A DNA stretch of 64,000 nucleotides from JACMQX01 sp040385105 (GTDB lineage Bacteria; Pseudomonadota; Gammaproteobacteria; Burkholderiales; Burkholderiaceae_C), in contig JAZKHY010000049.1 of assembly GCA_040385105.1 (NCBI GenBank), positions 1-64,000 of the forward strand, read 5' to 3'. Below the pieces are notes generated by a model. The model was not told the origin of the DNA, did not search any database, and saw nothing but the letters and a program-made list of their open reading frames with translations. Position 1 is the first letter of the stretch. Each line of letters opens with the position of its first letter. This document shows, in pieces, positions 17,230-27,476 of this stretch. A program made the position numbers and the translations under genes.

Positions 17230-18180
17230 ATGAAACCATTTGCATTCGTTTTTCCCGGCCAAGGCTCACAGGCTGTCGGCATGCTGGACGCCTGGGCCGG
17301 TCACCCGGTGGTGGCCGAAACACTCTCGGAGGCGTCTGACGCGCTGGGCGAGGACATCGGCCAACTGATTGCCCACGGCCCGAAAGAGGCGCTGGCCCTC
17401 ACGACCAATACCCAGCCCGTGATGCTTGTCGCGGGTGTGGCCGCGTTCCGTGTCTGGATGTCGGAAACCGGGGCCTTGCCGGCTATCGTTGCAGGCCACT
17501 CGCTGGGAGAGTATTCAGCGCTGGTGGCATCAGGTGTCCTGACCTTGACGGATGCTGCGCCCCTGGTGCGCTTTCGCGCGGCGGCCATGCAGGAAGCGGT
17601 GCCTGTGGGTGTCGGCGCAATGGCTGCGATTCTGGGCATGGATGTGGGCAAGGTCATCGCCGGATGCGCTGAGGTGACGGCCGGCTTTGGTCCCGGCAGC
17701 GCCGAGGTCGTGGAGGCGGTGAACTTCAATGACCCGATGCAGACGGTCATTGCCGGCAGCAAGGCGGCTGTGGAGAAAGCCTGCGAAGCGCTGAAGGCGT
17801 CTGGTGCCAAGCGTGCCCTTCCGTTGCCGGTGTCCGCGCCTTTCCATTCCAGCCTCATGCGCCCCGCAGCCGACAAGCTGCGGGAGCGTCTTGAGACGGT
17901 TGAATTCGCCGGTCCGAAGGTTCCGGTGATCAACAATATTGATGTGGCGCTTGAGGTTGACGCCGACAAGATCCGTGATGCCCTGTACCGGCAGGCTTTC
18001 GGCCCGGTGCGCTGGGTGGAGTGCGTGCAGGCGATCAAGTCCCGTGGCGTCACGACTCTGGTTGAATGCGGCCCCGGCAAGGTGCTGGCCGGCATGTGCA
18101 AGCGCATTGACGCGGACCTCACCGGCGCCGCCTTGTACGACCCGGCCACTCTGGCGGACGTGAAAGGGTTGCTGGCATGA
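17230..18180 (+). CDS. fabD: Malonyl CoA-ACP transacylase
   Basis: Moves malonyl from CoA to acyl carrier protein. The 316-residue protein has the oxyanion motif FPGQGSQ, nucleophile Ser91 in GHSLGEYSALVA, and His206 in SAPFHSSLM. It lies 66 bases after fabH and its stop overlaps the fabG ATG by 4 bases. Confidence 0.97.
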   Translation: MKPFAFVFPGQGSQAVGMLDAWAGHPVVAETLSEASDALGEDIGQLIAHGPKEALALTTNTQPVMLVAGVAAFRVWMSETGALPAIVAGHSLGEYSALVASGVLTLTDAAPLVRFRAAAMQEAVPVGVGAMAAILGMDVGKVIAGCAEVTAGFGPGSAEVVEAVNFNDPMQTVIAGSKAAVEKACEALKASGAKRALPLPVSAPFHSSLMRPAADKLRERLETVEFAGPKVPVINNIDVALEVDADKIRDALYRQAFGPVRWVECVQAIKSRGVTTLVECGPGKVLAGMCKRIDADLTGAALYDPATLADVKGLLA

Positions 18181-18923
18181 GCGAAATCAGATTGGAAGGG
18201 CAGGTCGCACTTGTGACCGGAGCCTCGCGCGGCATAGGGGCGGCCATTGCGCTGGAGCTTGCGCATCGCGGCCTCAAGGTGATTGGCACCGCCACCACCG
18301 ATGATGGCGCGGCGAAGATCAGCCAGGCCCTCGCGGCCTTCCCGGGCTGCGCCGGCCGCAAGCTGGACGTCAACGACGCCGCGTCGGCAGAGGGCCTGAT
18401 CGATGGGATCGTCAAGGAGTCCGGCGGCTTGCAGGTGCTCGTCAACAACGCGGGCATCACCCGTGACATGCTGGCCATGCGCATGAAAGACGAAGACTGG
18501 GATGCAGTGCTGGACACCAATCTGAAAGCCGTGTTCCGAATGAGTCGGGCCGTGATGCGTACCATGATGAAGCAGCGCTATGGCCGCATCATCAGCATCA
18601 CCTCGGTTGTGGGGGCATCGGGCAATCCGGGCCAGGCCAACTATGCGGCAGCCAAGGCGGGCGTGGCCGGTATGACGCGGGCCCTGGCCCGTGAGCTCGG
18701 CAGCCGCAACATCACCGTCAATTGCGTCGCGCCCGGGTTCATCGAGACCGACATGACGGCCAGCCTGCCCGAGGAGCAGCAGAAAGCGCTGCTCGGACAG
18801 ATACCGCTGGGGCACCTGGGCAAGCCGCAGGACATCGCGCATGCCGTCGCCTATCTTGCATCACCGCAGGCGGCATATGTGACGGGCCAGGAACTTCACG
18901 TCAACGGCGGCATGTACATGTAA
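18177..18923 (+). CDS. fabG: 3-oxoacyl-ACP reductase
   Basis: NADPH-dependent reduction of 3-oxoacyl-ACP. The 248-residue short-chain dehydrogenase has the TGASRGIG nucleotide-binding motif, NNAGITRD, and the catalytic Ser143, Tyr156 and Lys160. Overlap with fabD and the acpP gene downstream place it in the standard fab operon and favour FabG over other SDR enzymes. Confidence 0.97.
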   Translation: MSEIRLEGQVALVTGASRGIGAAIALELAHRGLKVIGTATTDDGAAKISQALAAFPGCAGRKLDVNDAASAEGLIDGIVKESGGLQVLVNNAGITRDMLAMRMKDEDWDAVLDTNLKAVFRMSRAVMRTMMKQRYGRIISITSVVGASGNPGQANYAAAKAGVAGMTRALARELGSRNITVNCVAPGFIETDMTASLPEEQQKALLGQIPLGHLGKPQDIAHAVAYLASPQAAYVTGQELHVNGGMYM

Positions 18924-19000
18924 ACGCGTCCCGCCGCGCAAGAAAGAATCCGCCGGGCATCCGGCAAAGACCTGCCGGTTTATCCGTTCGGCAGCAAGGG

Positions 19001-19030
19001 TTAGGGGAAGCGCCCTAGGCCAGCTAAAAT
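19001..19030 (+). promoter_or_regulatory. Candidate acpP promoter
   Basis: TTAGGG and TAAAAT at 18-base spacing, 32 bases before the acpP ATG. Only a moderate match, but a separate acpP promoter in the fabG-acpP gap is common because ACP is needed in excess. Confidence 0.35.
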
Positions 19031-19062
19031 CACGGATTAATTTACAACCCTCCGAGGGAACC

Positions 19063-19302
19063 ATGAGCGATATCGAAGCACGTGTCAAAAAAATCATTGC
19101 CGAACAACTTGGCGTGGAAGAGTCCCAGGTCACCAGCGAAAAGGCTTTCGTGGCTGATCTGGGCGCCGATTCCCTGGACACCGTGGAACTGGTGATGGCG
19201 CTGGAAGACGAGTTTGGCATCGAGATTCCCGACGAAGACGCCGAGAAGATCACGACCGTGCAAAACGCGATCGACTACGCCAACTCCCACCAAAAGGCCT
19301 GA
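19063..19302 (+). CDS. acpP: Acyl carrier protein
   Basis: A 79-residue acidic helical carrier of growing acyl chains. The 4'-phosphopantetheine is attached to Ser37 in GADSLDTVELVM by AcpS, which is encoded at 32018-32413. GAGGGAACC gives a good ribosome-binding site. It sits between fabG and fabF as usual. Confidence 0.98.
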   Translation: MSDIEARVKKIIAEQLGVEESQVTSEKAFVADLGADSLDTVELVMALEDEFGIEIPDEDAEKITTVQNAIDYANSHQKA

Positions 19303-19385
19303 GCCCTCTTTCAGGCAGTACATCAGCCCGTTTCGCCGCCGCTCATTTGGCGGCAGGCGGATGACGTGAAAGGTTTCCAGCGCAT

Positions 19386-20633
19386 ATGAGCCGTCGCCGA
19401 GTTGTCGTGACCGGCCTGGGTTGCATCAGCCCCGTGGGTAACACGGTGGCCGAGTCCTGGGCCAACCTGCTGGCGGGAACGCCTGGCATTGACCTTATTA
19501 CGCAGTTTGACGCGAGTGCCTTCGCCTGCAAGTTCGCGGGCGAGGTCAAGGGATTCAATATCGCGGATTACATCCCCGAGAAGGAAGCCCGGCATATGGA
19601 CAGGTTCATCCACCTGGGCCTTGCCGCCGCGGCACAGGCCGTTGCCGATAGCGGACTGCCAACAGGCGATGCGCTGGGCGATGAACTTGCCGTGCGCATC
19701 GGCTGCAATATTGGCTCCGGCATCGGCGGCCTGCCGATGATCGAGCAGACGCATGCCGAACTGGTCAACCGCGGCCCGCGCCGCGTGTCGCCGTTTTTTG
19801 TGCCGGCATCGATCATCAACATGATCTCGGGCCACGTCTCGATCAAGTTCGGGTTCAAGGGCCCGAACATATCGGTTGTCACGGCATGCACCACCGGCCT
19901 TCACGCCATTGGCCTGTCGGCCCGCATGATCGAATATGGCGATTGCGACATCATGATTGCCGGCGGCGCCGAGTCCACCGTCTCCCCGCTGGGTATCGGC
20001 GGCTTTGCCGCCGCCCGCGCGCTCTCCACCCGCAATGATGACCCGAAGACGGCGTCACGTCCCTGGGACAAGGACCGCGACGGGTTCGTTCTTGGCGAAG
20101 GCGGCGGCGTGCTGGTGCTGGAGGAGTACGAACACGCGAAAGCCCGTGGGGCAAAGATCTACGCCGAGGTGGCCGGCTTTGGCATGAGTGCCGACGCGTA
20201 CCATATGACCGCGCCGGACGTGGACGGCCCGCGCCGCTCCATGGTCATGGCGCTGAAGAATGCGGGCGTCAATGCCGATGAGGTCGATTACCTCAATGCG
20301 CATGGCACCTCCACCCCCCTGGGTGACCTCAACGAGACGAACGCCATCAAGGCTGCGCTGGGCGATCATGCCCGCAAGATTGTGGTGAATTCCACCAAGT
20401 CGATGACCGGCCACCTGCTTGGCGGTGCCGGCGGGATCGAGTCGGTGTTTTCGGTGCTGGCACTGCATCACCAGAAAAGCCCGCCGACGATCAACATCTT
20501 CAACCAGGATCCCGAATGTGACCTGGATTACTGCGCCAATACGGCGCGCGACATGAAGATAGACGTGGCAGTGAAGAACAATTTCGGTTTTGGCGGCACC
20601 AACGGTACGCTCGTTTTCAAACGTCTTGCCTGA
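19386..20633 (+). CDS. fabF: 3-oxoacyl-ACP synthase II
   Basis: Elongating ketosynthase of fatty-acid synthesis. The 415-residue enzyme has Cys168 in VVTACTTGLH, His306 in NAHGTSTPLGD and His343 in STKSMTGHLLGGAGG. It starts at MSRRRVVVTGLGC, 83 bases after acpP. Complete and ordinary. Confidence 0.98.
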   Translation: MSRRRVVVTGLGCISPVGNTVAESWANLLAGTPGIDLITQFDASAFACKFAGEVKGFNIADYIPEKEARHMDRFIHLGLAAAAQAVADSGLPTGDALGDELAVRIGCNIGSGIGGLPMIEQTHAELVNRGPRRVSPFFVPASIINMISGHVSIKFGFKGPNISVVTACTTGLHAIGLSARMIEYGDCDIMIAGGAESTVSPLGIGGFAAARALSTRNDDPKTASRPWDKDRDGFVLGEGGGVLVLEEYEHAKARGAKIYAEVAGFGMSADAYHMTAPDVDGPRRSMVMALKNAGVNADEVDYLNAHGTSTPLGDLNETNAIKAALGDHARKIVVNSTKSMTGHLLGGAGGIESVFSVLALHHQKSPPTINIFNQDPECDLDYCANTARDMKIDVAVKNNFGFGGTNGTLVFKRLA

Positions 20634-20636
20634 CGC

Positions 20637-20663
20637 GGCCGGCCCAGTGTATTTGAGCCGGCC
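20637..20663 (+). terminator. Hairpin after fabF, possible weak terminator
   Basis: GGCCGGC and GCCGGCC form a 7-bp stem with a 13-base loop, directly after the fabF stop. The following bases are CTCATCCTTT, only weakly T-rich, so termination is uncertain. Confidence 0.3.
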
Positions 20664-20677
20664 CTCATCCTTTCCAC

Positions 20678-21136
20678 ATGCACAGCGCCCCAACGGTGAT
20701 ATTTCCGGCGGGGCGTTCCCGTTTTGCGGGGACGCTGGCGCTGCTGCTCTGGCTGGCCGGGCTCGGGGTCGTCCTCATGTGGGTGTTGCAGCCGGGCGAG
20801 TTCGGCTGGCGCCAGGCTGTGGGGTTGGGCGGTGTCGCCCTCGCAGGCGTTCTGGCTCTTCGCGGCTGGCTCGCAATGCCGGCCGGGGACCTGTCCTGGA
20901 CAGGGCAACACTGGGTCTGGTCGAGCGGGGGCCTGCAAGCCCAGGGCGTCGTGACGCCGCAGCTGGATGTCCAGCATTGCCTGCTGCTGCGTTTTCACGG
21001 CGCGAAAGGAACACAAGGTGCGCCGCGCTGGCTCTGGCTGGAGCGCCGCAGCCGTGTGGAGCGCTGGGACGATCTGCGCCGTGCGGTATATTCGCGCGCC
21101 AGAATGGCCGCTCCCGTGGCGTCCGGGTTGCATTAA
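20678..21136 (+). CDS. Small predicted membrane protein, YgfX-like layout
   Basis: A 152-residue protein of unknown function. It begins MHSAPTVIFPAGRSRF, then has two transmembrane helices (about 17-36 and 46-62) and a soluble C-terminal part with several Trp. That topology recalls YgfX-type proteins, but I see no decisive motif. It sits between fabF and rpoE, ending 19 bases before the rpoE start. Good GC-rich codon use and continuous frame support a real gene despite no clear Shine-Dalgarno. Confidence 0.7.
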   Translation: MHSAPTVIFPAGRSRFAGTLALLLWLAGLGVVLMWVLQPGEFGWRQAVGLGGVALAGVLALRGWLAMPAGDLSWTGQHWVWSSGGLQAQGVVTPQLDVQHCLLLRFHGAKGTQGAPRWLWLERRSRVERWDDLRRAVYSRARMAAPVASGLH

Positions 21137-21155
21137 GGCAAAAAGCCACATCGTC

Positions 21156-21788
21156 ATGACGACCGAACCGTCCTCGTCCCCGCCGCCCACCGACAGCGAT
21201 CTTCTGCTGGTCGAGCGCACCGTGGCGGGCGACCAGAAGGCATTCGAGCTGCTGGTCATCAAGTACCGGCGCCGCATAGAGCGCCTGATCGGCCGGATGG
21301 TGCGCGATGTTGACCTGGTGGAAGACATCGCGCAGGAGACTTTCATCCGGGCTTACCGGGCGCTGGCGCAGTTCCGCGGCGAGGCGCAGTTCTACACCTG
21401 GCTCTACCGGATTGCGATCAATACCGCCAAGAAGGCGCTGGTAGACCTGAAGCGCAACCCCGTCATTTCGGACAGTTCCTTACGCTCGGGCGACGACGAT
21501 GATGAAACTTACCGGCCCGACAATGAACTAACAACGGCCGAAACGCCTGAAACCGAGCTTGCGGCCAAGGAAATTGCCACGGCGGTCAATGCCGCGATGG
21601 AAGCCCTGCCCGAGGAGTTGCGCCAGGCGGTGACCTTGCGTGAAATCGAAGGTTTGAGCTATGAAGAGATTGCGTCGTTGATGAATTGCCCGATCGGTAC
21701 CGTGCGTTCCCGGATATTCCGGGCGCGCGAGGCGATCTCGGCCAAGGTAAAGCCCATGCTGGAAAACCAGACGGGCAAGCGGTGGTGA
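21156..21788 (+). CDS. rpoE: RNA polymerase sigma factor RpoE (ECF)
   Basis: Extracytoplasmic-function sigma factor for envelope stress. The 210-residue protein has region 2 with DLVEDIAQETFIRAYRAL and FYTWLYRIAINTAKK, an acidic linker, and region 4 with LREIEGLSYEEIASLM and GTVRSRIFRARE. I start it at MTTEPSSSPPP; the longer frame upstream overlaps the previous gene. The following rseA, rseB and mucD genes identify it as the sigma-E/AlgU type. Confidence 0.96.
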   Translation: MTTEPSSSPPPTDSDLLLVERTVAGDQKAFELLVIKYRRRIERLIGRMVRDVDLVEDIAQETFIRAYRALAQFRGEAQFYTWLYRIAINTAKKALVDLKRNPVISDSSLRSGDDDDETYRPDNELTTAETPETELAAKEIATAVNAAMEALPEELRQAVTLREIEGLSYEEIASLMNCPIGTVRSRIFRAREAISAKVKPMLENQTGKRW

Positions 21789-21818
21789 GGGCCTTTTCGG
21801 GCGTTGCTGGACAAGACT

Positions 21819-22484
21819 ATGAATGATCAACTGAATACTCGTGAACTGGTTTCTGCTTTGGTGGATGGCCAACTGCGCGGCCGTGACTTTGCCCGGGCAG
21901 TCGAACTGGCGTCTGATGATCAGGATGCGCAGGCAGCCTGGCAGGCTTACCATCTGGCGGGAGACGTGTTGCGTTCTCCTGGCATTGTCGGTGGGACATC
22001 CGACGAAGCGTTCATGGCCCGGTTGAAGGCCAGCCTCGCCCAGGAGCCGGCCTACTACAACAAGCCCAAAGCGATGGCTCCGGCTGCTGCCGGCGCATTG
22101 CCGGTTACCGGCGGGCAAGCACCTTTGGCAGCCAATGATTCCGGATTCCGCTGGAAATTGGTGGCGGGTTTCGCATCCGTGGCCGCTGTGGCGGCCATAG
22201 GCTGGAATGCTGCCGGCAGCCTGGGCAAGGCTGACATGCAGGCCCAGATCGCCACAGCTCCCGCTGCGGCAACTGTGGCAAGCCCTGGCACCGTCGTGTC
22301 CGCTGCTCCTGCCGCTCAGCAAGTACAGCAACCCGTCAACGTGGCCGGAACCCAGCAGGTCATGATCCGCGACCCGCGCCTTGACGAGTTGCTGTCTGCG
22401 CACAGGCAGTTCGGCGGGACCTCTGCACTGCAGATGCCGGCAGGCTTCCTGCGCAATGCCACTTTCGAGGGGCCGGCCCGCTAG
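21819..22484 (+). CDS. rseA: Anti-sigma-E factor RseA
   Basis: A 221-residue inner-membrane anti-sigma factor. The N-terminal cytoplasmic domain (NTRELVSALVDGQLRG to about residue 90) should bind RpoE, a single transmembrane helix lies at about 108-128, and an Ala/Gln-rich periplasmic tail follows. By analogy it is cut by a DegS/RseP-type cascade and protected by RseB. I prefer the ATG (MNDQLNTRELV) over an upstream TTG in the same frame. Confidence 0.9.
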   Translation: MNDQLNTRELVSALVDGQLRGRDFARAVELASDDQDAQAAWQAYHLAGDVLRSPGIVGGTSDEAFMARLKASLAQEPAYYNKPKAMAPAAAGALPVTGGQAPLAANDSGFRWKLVAGFASVAAVAAIGWNAAGSLGKADMQAQIATAPAAATVASPGTVVSAAPAAQQVQQPVNVAGTQQVMIRDPRLDELLSAHRQFGGTSALQMPAGFLRNATFEGPAR

Positions 22485-22496
22485 GCCGCAGGCAGG

Positions 22497-23543
22497 ATGA
22501 ACACGAAGCCTTTGCGCCATTCCCTTTTCGCCCTGGCGGCTGCCGCGGCGCTGTGTGTCGCGCACGCCGGCGCGCAGGCGCAAAGCGCTGTGGTGACCCC
22601 TGTTGCCCAGGCGGACGGCCAGGCAGCGCAGCGCAGCATCGGCGACTGGTTGATCCGCATGCATGAGGCTTCGCGCAAGCGTGCCTATGTCGGCACCTTC
22701 GTGGTTTCCTCTTCGACAGGCAGCATGTCCAGCGCGCGCATCTGGCATGTGTGCGATGGCGACCAGCAGATGGAGCGGGTTGAATCCCTTACCGGTGCGC
22801 CGCGCAGCACGTTCCGGCGCAATGACCAGGTCGTGACCTTCATGCCCGAGAGCAAGGTCGCCCGCGCTGAAAAGCGGGAGTCACTGGGCTTGTTTCCCAG
22901 CCTGCTCAAATCCAGCGACTCGTCGATTCCGGAGTTCTACAGCGCGCGCCAGACCGGCAGCGAGCGCGTTGCCGGCTTTGATGCCGATGTGGTGCAGGTC
23001 CAGCCGAAGGATGGCCTGCGTTTTGGCTACCGCATCTGGAGCGAGAAGAAGTCCGGGCTGGTGGTCAAACTGCAGACACTCGATACCGATGGGCGGGTGC
23101 TGGAGCAGGCGGCTTTCTCCGAGCTGCAGCTGGATGCGCCTGTTCGCATGGACAAGCTGGCCCGGATGATGGCTGACACCCAGGGGTACAAGGTCGAGAA
23201 ACCCGAGCTGGTCAAGACCACCGCCCTGGCCGAGGGCTGGGAACTGCGCAATCCGGTTGCCGGTTTCAAGCCCATGAGCTGCTACAAGCGGCCGGCCGCA
23301 GCCGGTGCTGCAGAAAGCACCATGCAATGGATTTTTTCCGACGGCCTCGCCTCGGTGTCCCTGTTTGTCGAGGTCCTCGACAAACAGCGCCATGCACAGG
23401 AAGCGCTGTTGTCCTCGGGTGCCACGCAGACCCTGACGCGGCGCCTGAGCGACAAGTCAGGTGAATGGTGGCTCACGGTGGTGGGTGAGGTTCCGCCGCA
23501 GACACTCAAGGCATTCGCGCAGAGCCTTGAGCGCAGGAAATAA
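22497..23543 (+). CDS. rseB: Sigma-E regulatory protein RseB (MucB)
   Basis: Periplasmic lipid-sensing protein that binds RseA and blocks its cleavage. The 348-residue protein starts with a signal peptide (cleavage likely after AGAQA near residue 28). The MucB/RseB N-terminal LolA-like domain contains YVGTFVVSS and the C-terminal domain contains SDGLASVSLFVE. It follows rseA by 12 bases. Confidence 0.93.
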   Translation: MNTKPLRHSLFALAAAAALCVAHAGAQAQSAVVTPVAQADGQAAQRSIGDWLIRMHEASRKRAYVGTFVVSSSTGSMSSARIWHVCDGDQQMERVESLTGAPRSTFRRNDQVVTFMPESKVARAEKRESLGLFPSLLKSSDSSIPEFYSARQTGSERVAGFDADVVQVQPKDGLRFGYRIWSEKKSGLVVKLQTLDTDGRVLEQAAFSELQLDAPVRMDKLARMMADTQGYKVEKPELVKTTALAEGWELRNPVAGFKPMSCYKRPAAAGAAESTMQWIFSDGLASVSLFVEVLDKQRHAQEALLSSGATQTLTRRLSDKSGEWWLTVVGEVPPQTLKAFAQSLERRK

Positions 23544-23668
23544 GGCCTCATGTAGGCCAGTGACGGTCAGGCGTTGCAGTCAGCGAAATTGTTTCTGCCA
23601 CGTCAAGCACTGAACCAAAACGCTGCTCCCGTCTCAATAGCGTATGCATATCAGTCAATGAAAGGTCG

Positions 23669-25156
23669 ATGATGCTCCTGATCGATTTGAAGAAAGTCCG
23701 CTCCTGTGCCCTGATGGGCGCGCTTGCAGCGGGCGCTGCTGTGGCGCTGGTACCGGTGCAGCCGGTGCTGGCGCAGTCTGCCCCGTCGGTGCGGGGTTTG
23801 CCTGACTTCACGGATTTGGTGGAGGCGGTGGGCCCGTCGGTGGTCAATATCCGGACGCTGGAGAAGTCGAAAACCGCATCGGGTGCTCCCGGCGGCATGG
23901 ACGAGGAGATGCAGGAGTTCTTCCGCCGCTTCTTCGGGCAGCCGATTCCCGGCGTTCCCCGCCAGGCGCCCCGTCCCAACCGCCCCCAGCCGCAGGACGA
24001 GGAAGCGCAGCCGCGCGGTGTGGGCTCGGGCTTCATCCTGACAACGGATGGTTTCATCATGACGAACGCTCACGTTGTGGATGGCGCCGACGAGGTGCTC
24101 GTCACGCTGCCCGACAAGCGTGAATACAAGGCCCGCATCATCGGCACCGACAAGCGTACGGATGTCGCCGTGGTGAAGATTGAGGCCACCGGCCTGCCCG
24201 CCGTCAAGATTGGCGACGTCAACCGCCTGAAAGTGGGCGAGTGGGTCATGGCCATCGGCTCGCCGTTCGGCCTTGAGAACACCGTGACGGCCGGCATCGT
24301 GAGCGCCAAGCAGCGCGACACGGGCGACTACCTGCCGTTCATCCAGACCGATGTGGCGATCAACCCGGGCAATTCGGGTGGCCCGCTGATCAACATGCGC
24401 GGCGAGGTGGTGGGCATCAACAGCCAGATCTATTCCCGTTCGGGTGGCTTCATGGGCATCTCCTTTGCCATTCCGATCGACGAGGCCACCCGCGTGAGCG
24501 AGCAGCTTCGCGCCTCGGGCCGTGTGTCGCGCGGCCGGATCGGCGTGCAGATCGGCGCGGTCACCAAGGATGTCGCCGAGTCGATTGGCCTGGGCAAGCC
24601 GCAGGGCGCCTTTGTCAGCAGCGTCGAGGCCGGCGCTCCTGCCGAGAAGGCGGGCATCGAGGCCGGTGACGTGATCACAAAGTTCGAGGGCAAGGTGATT
24701 GACAAGTCCAGTGACCTGCCGCGCATGGTGGGCAATACCAAGCCCGGCACCAAGAGCACACTGACGGTGTTTCGCCGCGGCTCAACCCGAGACCTCACCG
24801 TAACCATCGGCGAGTTTGAGGCCGACAAGCCAGTCAGGAAGGCCGCCGACAAGGAAGAAAAGCCCAAGCCCACGCCGGCTGCACAGTTGCTGGGCCTGAC
24901 GGTGAGCGAGCTGTCCGATACCCAGAAGAAGGAGCTCAAGCTCAAGGGCGGTGTCAAGGTGGATGCTGCAGCTGATGCCGCTGCCCGTGCCGGCCTTCGC
25001 GAAGGCGACGTCATCGTGGCGATAGCCAATACCGAGATTGCCTCAGTGAAGGAGTTTGAAGGCGCGGTGGCAAAGGTTGACAAGACCAAGCCTGTGAATG
25101 TGCTGTTCCGCCGCGGTGACTGGGCCCAGTACGCACTGATCCGGCCTGCCCGGTAA
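23669..25156 (+). CDS. mucD: Do-family periplasmic serine protease (MucD/DegQ type)
   Basis: Periplasmic quality-control protease and chaperone. The 495-residue protein has a signal peptide (to about QPVLA, residue 35). A trypsin-like domain carries the triad His135 (TNAHVVDG), Asp165 (TDVAVVKI) and Ser236 (NPGNSGGPL), followed by two PDZ domains (about 270-360 and 390-490). It closes the rpoE-rseA-rseB-mucD module after a 125-base gap and is followed by a strong terminator. AAAGG precedes tandem ATG codons; either could be used. Confidence 0.96.
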   Translation: MMLLIDLKKVRSCALMGALAAGAAVALVPVQPVLAQSAPSVRGLPDFTDLVEAVGPSVVNIRTLEKSKTASGAPGGMDEEMQEFFRRFFGQPIPGVPRQAPRPNRPQPQDEEAQPRGVGSGFILTTDGFIMTNAHVVDGADEVLVTLPDKREYKARIIGTDKRTDVAVVKIEATGLPAVKIGDVNRLKVGEWVMAIGSPFGLENTVTAGIVSAKQRDTGDYLPFIQTDVAINPGNSGGPLINMRGEVVGINSQIYSRSGGFMGISFAIPIDEATRVSEQLRASGRVSRGRIGVQIGAVTKDVAESIGLGKPQGAFVSSVEAGAPAEKAGIEAGDVITKFEGKVIDKSSDLPRMVGNTKPGTKSTLTVFRRGSTRDLTVTIGEFEADKPVRKAADKEEKPKPTPAAQLLGLTVSELSDTQKKELKLKGGVKVDAAADAAARAGLREGDVIVAIANTEIASVKEFEGAVAKVDKTKPVNVLFRRGDWAQYALIRPAR

Positions 25157-25169
25157 GGCGATCCTGGTC

Positions 25170-25207
25170 AAAAGCCCCTGACCCTGACTCGGGTCAGGGG
25201 CTTTTTT
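25170..25207 (+). terminator. Strong intrinsic terminator after mucD
   Basis: AAAAGCCCCTGACCC, a 6-base loop, then GGGTCAGGGGC and six T, 13 bases after the mucD stop. It ends the sigma-E operon. Confidence 0.92.
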
Positions 25208-25225
25208 GAGGCTCTCGAAGGTAAA

Positions 25226-25261
25226 AACTCCAGGCAGAAAAATATTTATTCATCTGGAGTT
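25226..25261. repeat. Inverted repeat, 8-bp arms
   Basis: AACTCCAG and CTGGAGTT separated by 20 AT-rich bases, 19 bases after the mucD terminator. Could be an operator-like site or an RNA hairpin; nothing else identifies it. Confidence 0.4.
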
Positions 25262-25554
25262 GAGAATGGAATTTGTTTGCGTGCACTAACTTTCGCGGGC
25301 GCTAACAACAATTTTGGATAGAATCAGGTCTGGCGTTCCATGATTACAGGCATATCAAAGCTGCCTGAGTCCACGATACGGGATGAATCAGCACGGTTCA
25401 CAGCCGATCCACAGATCGCCCACAAGTTGTCCAGAATGGTATTCCTGAAATATGTTGATAAGTTGTGCATAAGATTCTTGTTGCTGCGCTGCAACGACAC
25501 AATTTTGCCGGTAGCTGGTCTGTACGTTCGGGGCTTTTTGCCTACAATGAAGTT

Positions 25555-25619
25555 CCAACTATCGCAGTTGCCATAGATTGTTGGTTTAGGGCGCGTCACT
25601 ACTCGACGCGCCCTTTTTT
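25555..25619 (+). ncRNA. Candidate small RNA or lepA attenuator
   Basis: A TACAAT hexamer at 25543-25548 would start transcription near 25555. The resulting RNA of about 65 bases folds into one hairpin (CCAACTAT pairing with ATAG and TTGG) and then a perfect terminator, GGGCGCGTC / GACGCGCCC plus six T. The -35 side is weak. The terminator has no obvious gene to terminate, and the lepA ATG is 45 bases further on. It may therefore be an independent small RNA or a leader that attenuates the lepA operon. Confidence 0.4.
25589..25619 (+). terminator. Intrinsic terminator upstream of lepA
   Basis: A 9-bp perfect GC-rich stem (GGGCGCGTC / GACGCGCCC), a 7-base loop and six T. It is oriented with lepA and lies before it, far from the mucD stop, which already has its own terminator. 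Confidence 0.85.
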
Positions 25620-25664
25620 CTTGGCCCCGGCCTTTCTAATTCAATCACTTAAGCGTTCTCGTTG

Positions 25665-27472
<1,808 letters not shown>

Positions 27473-27476
<4 letters not shown>

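Larger units (their letters stand above)
25208..25664. other. Intergenic region between mucD and lepA, no supported protein gene
   Basis: About 450 bases, visibly richer in A and T than the surroundings. It holds an 8-bp inverted repeat, one perfect DnaA-box-like 9-mer on the minus strand (25464-25472), and a TACAAT-initiated candidate small RNA ending in an intrinsic terminator. A 78-codon frame at 25340-25576 lacks the GC-rich third positions of local genes, so I do not call it. Related genomes often carry a glutaredoxin-like gene here (from memory), and none is present. Confidence 0.6.

Noticed and set aside
23590..23635. Possible sigma-E promoter before mucD (TGAACC ... TCTCAA)
   Set aside because: Spacing is about two bases too short and both hexamers match poorly; I could not support it.
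25390..25475. Replication-origin-like cluster of DnaA boxes
   Set aside because: Only one 9-mer is a perfect match; the others are degenerate, and there is no dnaA, AT-rich unwinding element or GidA/ParA context.
25340..25576. 78-codon frame in the mucD-lepA spacer
   Set aside because: Third positions are not GC-biased as in neighbours, there is no ribosome-binding site and no known motif. It also runs over the candidate small RNA.
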